Shown: piece by piece, positions 4,418 through 6,748 of the stretch
Layout: every line of letters begins with the position of its first letter
Position numbering within the stretch: position 1 is the first letter of the stretch
Assembly: GCA_946478775.1 (NCBI GenBank)
Contig: CAMLDR010000210.1
Location: 1-6,748, forward strand
Direction of reading: 5' to 3'
DNA length: 6,748 nucleotides
Source of the DNA: an uncultured Flavobacteriales bacterium
Lineage (GTDB): Bacteria > Bacteroidota > Bacteroidia > Flavobacteriales > Crocinitomicaceae
Notes under the pieces: model-generated
What the model was told of the DNA's origin: nothing
Database searches by the model: none
What the model saw: only the letters and a program-made list of their open reading frames with translations
Program-made: the position numbers and the translations under genes

Positions 4418-6064
4418 CTATTTCACAATAGCCGGAATCAAATAATTCTGAATCATAGAATCTACTTGCGAATGACCATACGGTTTATTATAAGCGGTTG
4501 CTGTAATGATGATTACCAGGGGCTGGTCTTTAAATACCATGATTTTATTTCCTCCATTTCCGCTGCAGTAGTAAACTTCATATTCCTTCCCTTCTACCTG
4601 GTAAGTCTTATTCCAGAACAAGTAGCCATAAAATTCATCTTTCGCTATGGGCATTTGATGTGATAAACTCTTCTCTACCCACTCTTTCGGTAAAACCTGT
4701 TGTCCGTTCCACAGCCCTTTATTTTGGTACAATTGTCCGTATTTAGCGAAATCCAAAGATCGCATCTGCAAACCACCAGCGGTATTGGCTACTTTTTGAG
4801 GGGTGAACTGCCATTTGTATTTGGTAATTCCAAGTGGCTGAAATAAGTTTTTAGCCGCATAGTGCTCCAAGCCATTCGGGACTGATTTATGAATAACATC
4901 TCCCAAAACAACAACTCCCGCCGTAAAATATTCCCATCTTTTCTCCGGGATCTTAGTTTCATCAACAGGCAGATCCAATGTGAAATCCACCCAATTGGCA
5001 GTCGGATACATCTTTTCTTCCCCTCCCGGAGATTCCGGATCCATATCCAAACCAGTGAGAACTGAACTCATCGTCACTAAATCTTTGAGTTGAATGCTAT
5101 CCTTGGCCGGTGAATAGTTTTGATACTTTTTCAGGTCGTAAAACGCATTCAATCGTTGGGCTTCATTTTGAATATATCCATCCCGAATAGCAATACCCAT
5201 TAAAGTCGATGCAAACGTTTTTCCAACAGATCGTGTATCGTGAAGCGTACTTCTTTTAGCTTCGTTAAAGTATTCTTCCAGCAGGAGTTTTCCATCTTTG
5301 ACCACAACGATACTCGTAATGTCTTTGTATTCTTTTGTCAGAATCTTCTTATTCAGCATTTCTATTTTCGCAGTATCGATTTTATCACCGGACTGCACCC
5401 AATCTTTCATCGGTTTGATTGTCTGAATCCGGACCAATTTTTCGTTGACTGTTACTTCAGGAATCACCACGTTGATTTGTCCTTCAGCAATGAGTTCTCC
5501 AACCAAAACTTCCGTTAGCTTCAAATAAGGCCTGATCTCTATTTTGAGCACGTGAGTTCCGCTTGTTAATGCTTCCTGACCGCCGGATACCAAAAACCGG
5601 CTCCACAAAAATCGTCCCCATGAATCTTCATCTGATGAGCTGATCAATGGAACCCGGAAAACCGTTCTTTGATTTTTGCTATCGGCACTTCCCGCACCGG
5701 GATTCAAATTCTCTTCGTATATTTTTTTGCCATCCACCCAAAATGTAAATTGGTAGTTTCCATTTTTCACCAACTCATCTATTGTGGATTGAGGTGAAAG
5801 CGCATGAATGTAATTCGTCAATGAATTCCCCATAAAAACCCGGATATTCAGATCGGTTTTCTCTTTCAGTTCAAAACTGCTTAGAAAATCGGATTCCCGG
5901 AAAGTTTCAATCGGAATGGTTTTTCCCATGAAAGCAATCTGACCCATACTCTGTTTGTGAATCGGATAAGTGATGGAGTCACATTTCACGAGATTAGACA
6001 GTTGACCAAAGGAGGTGTTTGATGAGAAAATGAGAAGGATTAAAAAGAATAGTTGTTTTGTCAT
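4418..6064 (-). CDS. Exported beta-lactamase-family serine hydrolase (class C-like)
   Basis: From the ATG at 6064 the product has 548 residues. That start is chosen over an ATG six codons upstream because it opens a normal signal peptide, MTKQLFFLILLIFSSNTSFG, with cleavage near Q21. Residues 21 to about 210 form an extra N-terminal all-beta region without a family I recognise. From about 235 the beta-lactamase/penicillin-binding-protein-like fold begins. The nucleophile motif SVGK is S279-K282, within HDTRSVGKTFASTLMGIAI. WEYFTAG puts the conserved Tyr at 379 in a Y-F-T version of the YxN motif. SGNGGNKIMVF (GNGG at 502-505) stands where class C enzymes have KTG. GGLQMRSLDFAKYGQLY is a typical region between them. 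It is probably a periplasmic esterase or peptidase rather than a resistance enzyme; the substrate cannot be told. The gene lies just after the rplT terminator, so it needs its own promoter between 6065 and 6117, which I could not identify. Confidence 0.9.
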   Translation of the reverse strand: MTKQLFFLILLIFSSNTSFGQLSNLVKCDSITYPIHKQSMGQIAFMGKTIPIETFRESDFLSSFELKEKTDLNIRVFMGNSLTNYIHALSPQSTIDELVKNGNYQFTFWVDGKKIYEENLNPGAGSADSKNQRTVFRVPLISSSDEDSWGRFLWSRFLVSGGQEALTSGTHVLKIEIRPYLKLTEVLVGELIAEGQINVVIPEVTVNEKLVRIQTIKPMKDWVQSGDKIDTAKIEMLNKKILTKEYKDITSIVVVKDGKLLLEEYFNEAKRSTLHDTRSVGKTFASTLMGIAIRDGYIQNEAQRLNAFYDLKKYQNYSPAKDSIQLKDLVTMSSVLTGLDMDPESPGGEEKMYPTANWVDFTLDLPVDETKIPEKRWEYFTAGVVVLGDVIHKSVPNGLEHYAAKNLFQPLGITKYKWQFTPQKVANTAGGLQMRSLDFAKYGQLYQNKGLWNGQQVLPKEWVEKSLSHQMPIAKDEFYGYLFWNKTYQVEGKEYEVYYCSGNGGNKIMVFKDQPLVIIITATAYNKPYGHSQVDSMIQNYLIPAIVK

Positions 6065-6117
6065 GGTGTGGGTTATAATCACTATTAAAATAAGGCTTTT
6101 CAGAAGAATATGGCATT

Positions 6118-6149
6118 AAAAAAGGCCCGACGATAAATGTCGGGCCTTT
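6118..6149 (-). terminator. Strong rho-independent terminator of the rplT operon
   Basis: On the minus strand, AAAGGCCCGAC (6149-6139) pairs perfectly over 11 bp with GTCGGGCCTTT (6131-6121) around the loop ATTTATC. The T-run continues to 6118, giving six Ts. It lies 27 nt after the rplT stop. The A/T symmetry of the stem means it may also work weakly on the plus strand. Confidence 0.93.
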
Positions 6150-6176
6150 CCTATTGATAAAGTGTATTTTCGATTT

Positions 6177-6524
6177 TTATTTCTTCACAGAGTCAACTAC
6201 AGCTTTGAACGCCTCAGGGTGGTTCATTGCCAAGTCAGCTAAAACTTTACGGTTCAATTCGATACCGCTTTTGTTTACAGCTCCCATGAATTGAGAATAG
6301 CTCATTCCGTGAATACGTGCACCTGCGTTGATACGCATGATCCACAATGAACGGAAATTTCTTTTCTTTTGTTTACGACCTTCGTAAGCATAGTTTAATC
6401 CTTTTTCAATAGCATTTTTTGCTACTGTCCAAACATTTTTTCTACGGCCGTAGTATCCTTTGGCCAACTTCATAAAGTTCTTTCTGCGAGCTCTTGAAGC
6501 AACGTGATTTACCGATCTTGGCAT
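6177..6524 (-). CDS. rplT: 50S ribosomal protein L20
   Basis: The 115-residue product matches L20 across its whole length. The basic N-terminus [20 protein letters not shown] threads into 23S r[36 protein letters not shown] (23-55) and [24 protein letters not shown] (57-80) follow, with a C-terminal globular part ending [21 protein letters not shown]20 is needed for early assembly of the large subunit and in several bacteria represses its own operon by binding the mRNA. The gene follows rpmI on the same strand, in the usual rpmI-rplT order. The spacer is long at 169 nt, and translation starts after an A-rich AACGAAAAAGTT without a Shine-Dalgarno sequence, as is common in Bacteroidota. Confidence 0.98.
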   Translation of the reverse strand: MPRSVNHVASRARRKNFMKLAKGYYGRRKNVWTVAKNAIEKGLNYAYEGRKQKKRNFRSLWIMRINAGARIHGMSYSQFMGAVNKSGIELNRKVLADLAMNHPEAFKAVVDSVKK

Positions 6525-6550
6525 AACTTTTTCGTTTTTAATAAGGAGTG

Positions 6551-6566
6551 TCAGTCAGCTGACTGA
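6551..6566 (-). repeat. 16-bp perfect palindrome just upstream of the rplT start region
   Basis: TCAGTCAGCTGACTGA equals its own reverse complement. In RNA it would fold as a 6-bp stem with an AGCU loop, ending 26 nt before the rplT ATG. Its CTGAC/GTCAG arms can also pair with the CCTGAC/GTCAGG hairpin at 6662-6680. Confidence 0.6.
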
Positions 6567-6598
6567 TCTTAGGTACTCATTACTTGGTTAACAATACC

Positions 6599-6633
6599 GC
6601 TCCGTAAACAAATACCTCGTATTGAATCGGAGC
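6599..6633 (-). repeat. Nested hairpin in the rpmI-rplT spacer
   Basis: On the minus strand, GCTCCG (6633-6628) pairs with CGGAGC (6604-6599). Inside it, AATAC (6623-6619) pairs with GTATT (6615-6611) around a GAG triloop. On the plus strand the same stem is followed by TTTTTT (6634-6639), so it reads there as a terminator-like element opposing the operon. Confidence 0.55.
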
Positions 6634-6661
6634 TTTTTTGATGAAATAATCCCGAAGTGTT

Positions 6662-6680
6662 CCTGACGTTTACTGTCAGG
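6662..6680 (-). repeat. Hairpin 13 nt downstream of the rpmI stop
   Basis: CCTGAC (6680-6675 on the minus strand) pairs with GTCAGG (6667-6662) around a 7-nt loop. There is no T-run, so it is not a terminator. It may stabilise the rpmI message end or take part in long-range pairing with the palindrome at 6551-6566. Confidence 0.5.
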
Positions 6681-6693
6681 GGCTACTTTGGGG

Positions 6694-6748
6694 TTACTTC
6701 ATATTCAACATTAATTTAACGTTCGACAAATCTGATTGGTGAACCAAA
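6694..6748 (-). CDS. rpmI: 50S ribosomal protein L35, C-terminal 17 residues, cut by window edge
   Basis: The minus strand from the window edge reads LVHQSDLSNVKLMLNMK and then a TAA stop at 6696-6694. This is the normal C-terminus of L35 (compare the family's LVHKAD..NIKLML ending). L35 is a small basic protein of the large ribosomal subunit. Its position directly upstream of rplT on the same strand matches the conserved infC-rpmI-rplT order. The start lies outside the window. Confidence 0.9.
   Translation of the reverse strand, partial: LVHQSDLSNVKLMLNMK

Larger units (their letters stand above)
6525..6693 (-). ncRNA. Structured rpmI-rplT spacer, candidate cis-regulatory RNA
   Basis: This transcribed 169-nt spacer on the minus strand contains three hairpins: 6662-6680, 6599-6633 and 6551-6566. 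GCTCCG/CGGAGC forms an outer stem with AATAC/GTATT nested inside. The inner CAATAC can instead pair perfectly with GTATTG further on (6597-6592), which breaks the nested hairpin. L20 is known in E. coli and Bacillus to bind its mRNA leader and repress the operon, though in both that leader is upstream of rpmI. Placing such control between rpmI and rplT is inference. No family model was matched. Confidence 0.4.

Overview
The window looks like chromosomal DNA from a member of the Bacteroidota, most likely order Flavobacteriales. A Fluviicola/Crocinitomicaceae-type organism is a guess from overall protein flavour only. The grounds are a protein with a type IX secretion (T9SS) C-terminal sorting domain, A-rich translation starts without Shine-Dalgarno sequences, a TATCTTTG box fitting the Bacteroidota -7 consensus TAnnTTTG upstream of dinB, AT-rich intergenic DNA and the form of L20.

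Left part (1-2220): two genes on the minus strand form a translesion-type DNA polymerase pair. dinB (754-1974) is a complete, apparently active Y-family polymerase with an internal clamp-binding motif. Downstream, the window edge cuts the start of a DnaE-type polymerase III alpha subunit (1-273), of which only the PHP-domain N-terminus is present. The 480 nt between them hold at least four imperfect inverted repeats resembling REP/BIME elements. A possible dinB promoter and a 17-bp palindrome lie in 1975-2220.

Middle (2221-4408, plus strand): a small exported protein of unknown function (2221-2625), a T9SS-exported beta-sandwich protein (2690-3625), a 279-nt gap with three palindromes, and an intact IS200/RAYT-like reading frame (3905-4408). 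The last has apparently lost both catalytic signatures of the Y1 transposase family: the second His of HUH is Glu, and the Tyr position is probably His.

Right part (4418-6748, minus strand): a large exported beta-lactamase-fold serine hydrolase (4418-6064), a strong rho-independent terminator (6118-6149), rplT for L20 (6177-6524), a 169-nt spacer rich in hairpins, and the last 17 codons of rpmI for L35 (6694-6748). The spacer is a candidate cis-regulatory RNA for the L35-L20 operon.

Most of the window is ordinary housekeeping and envelope content. The parts that deserve a second look are the palindrome cluster between dinB and dnaE, the catalytically degraded RAYT-like gene with an 18-bp perfect palindrome upstream, and the structured rpmI-rplT spacer with mutually exclusive pairings. 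I did not find a clear new multi-gene system.
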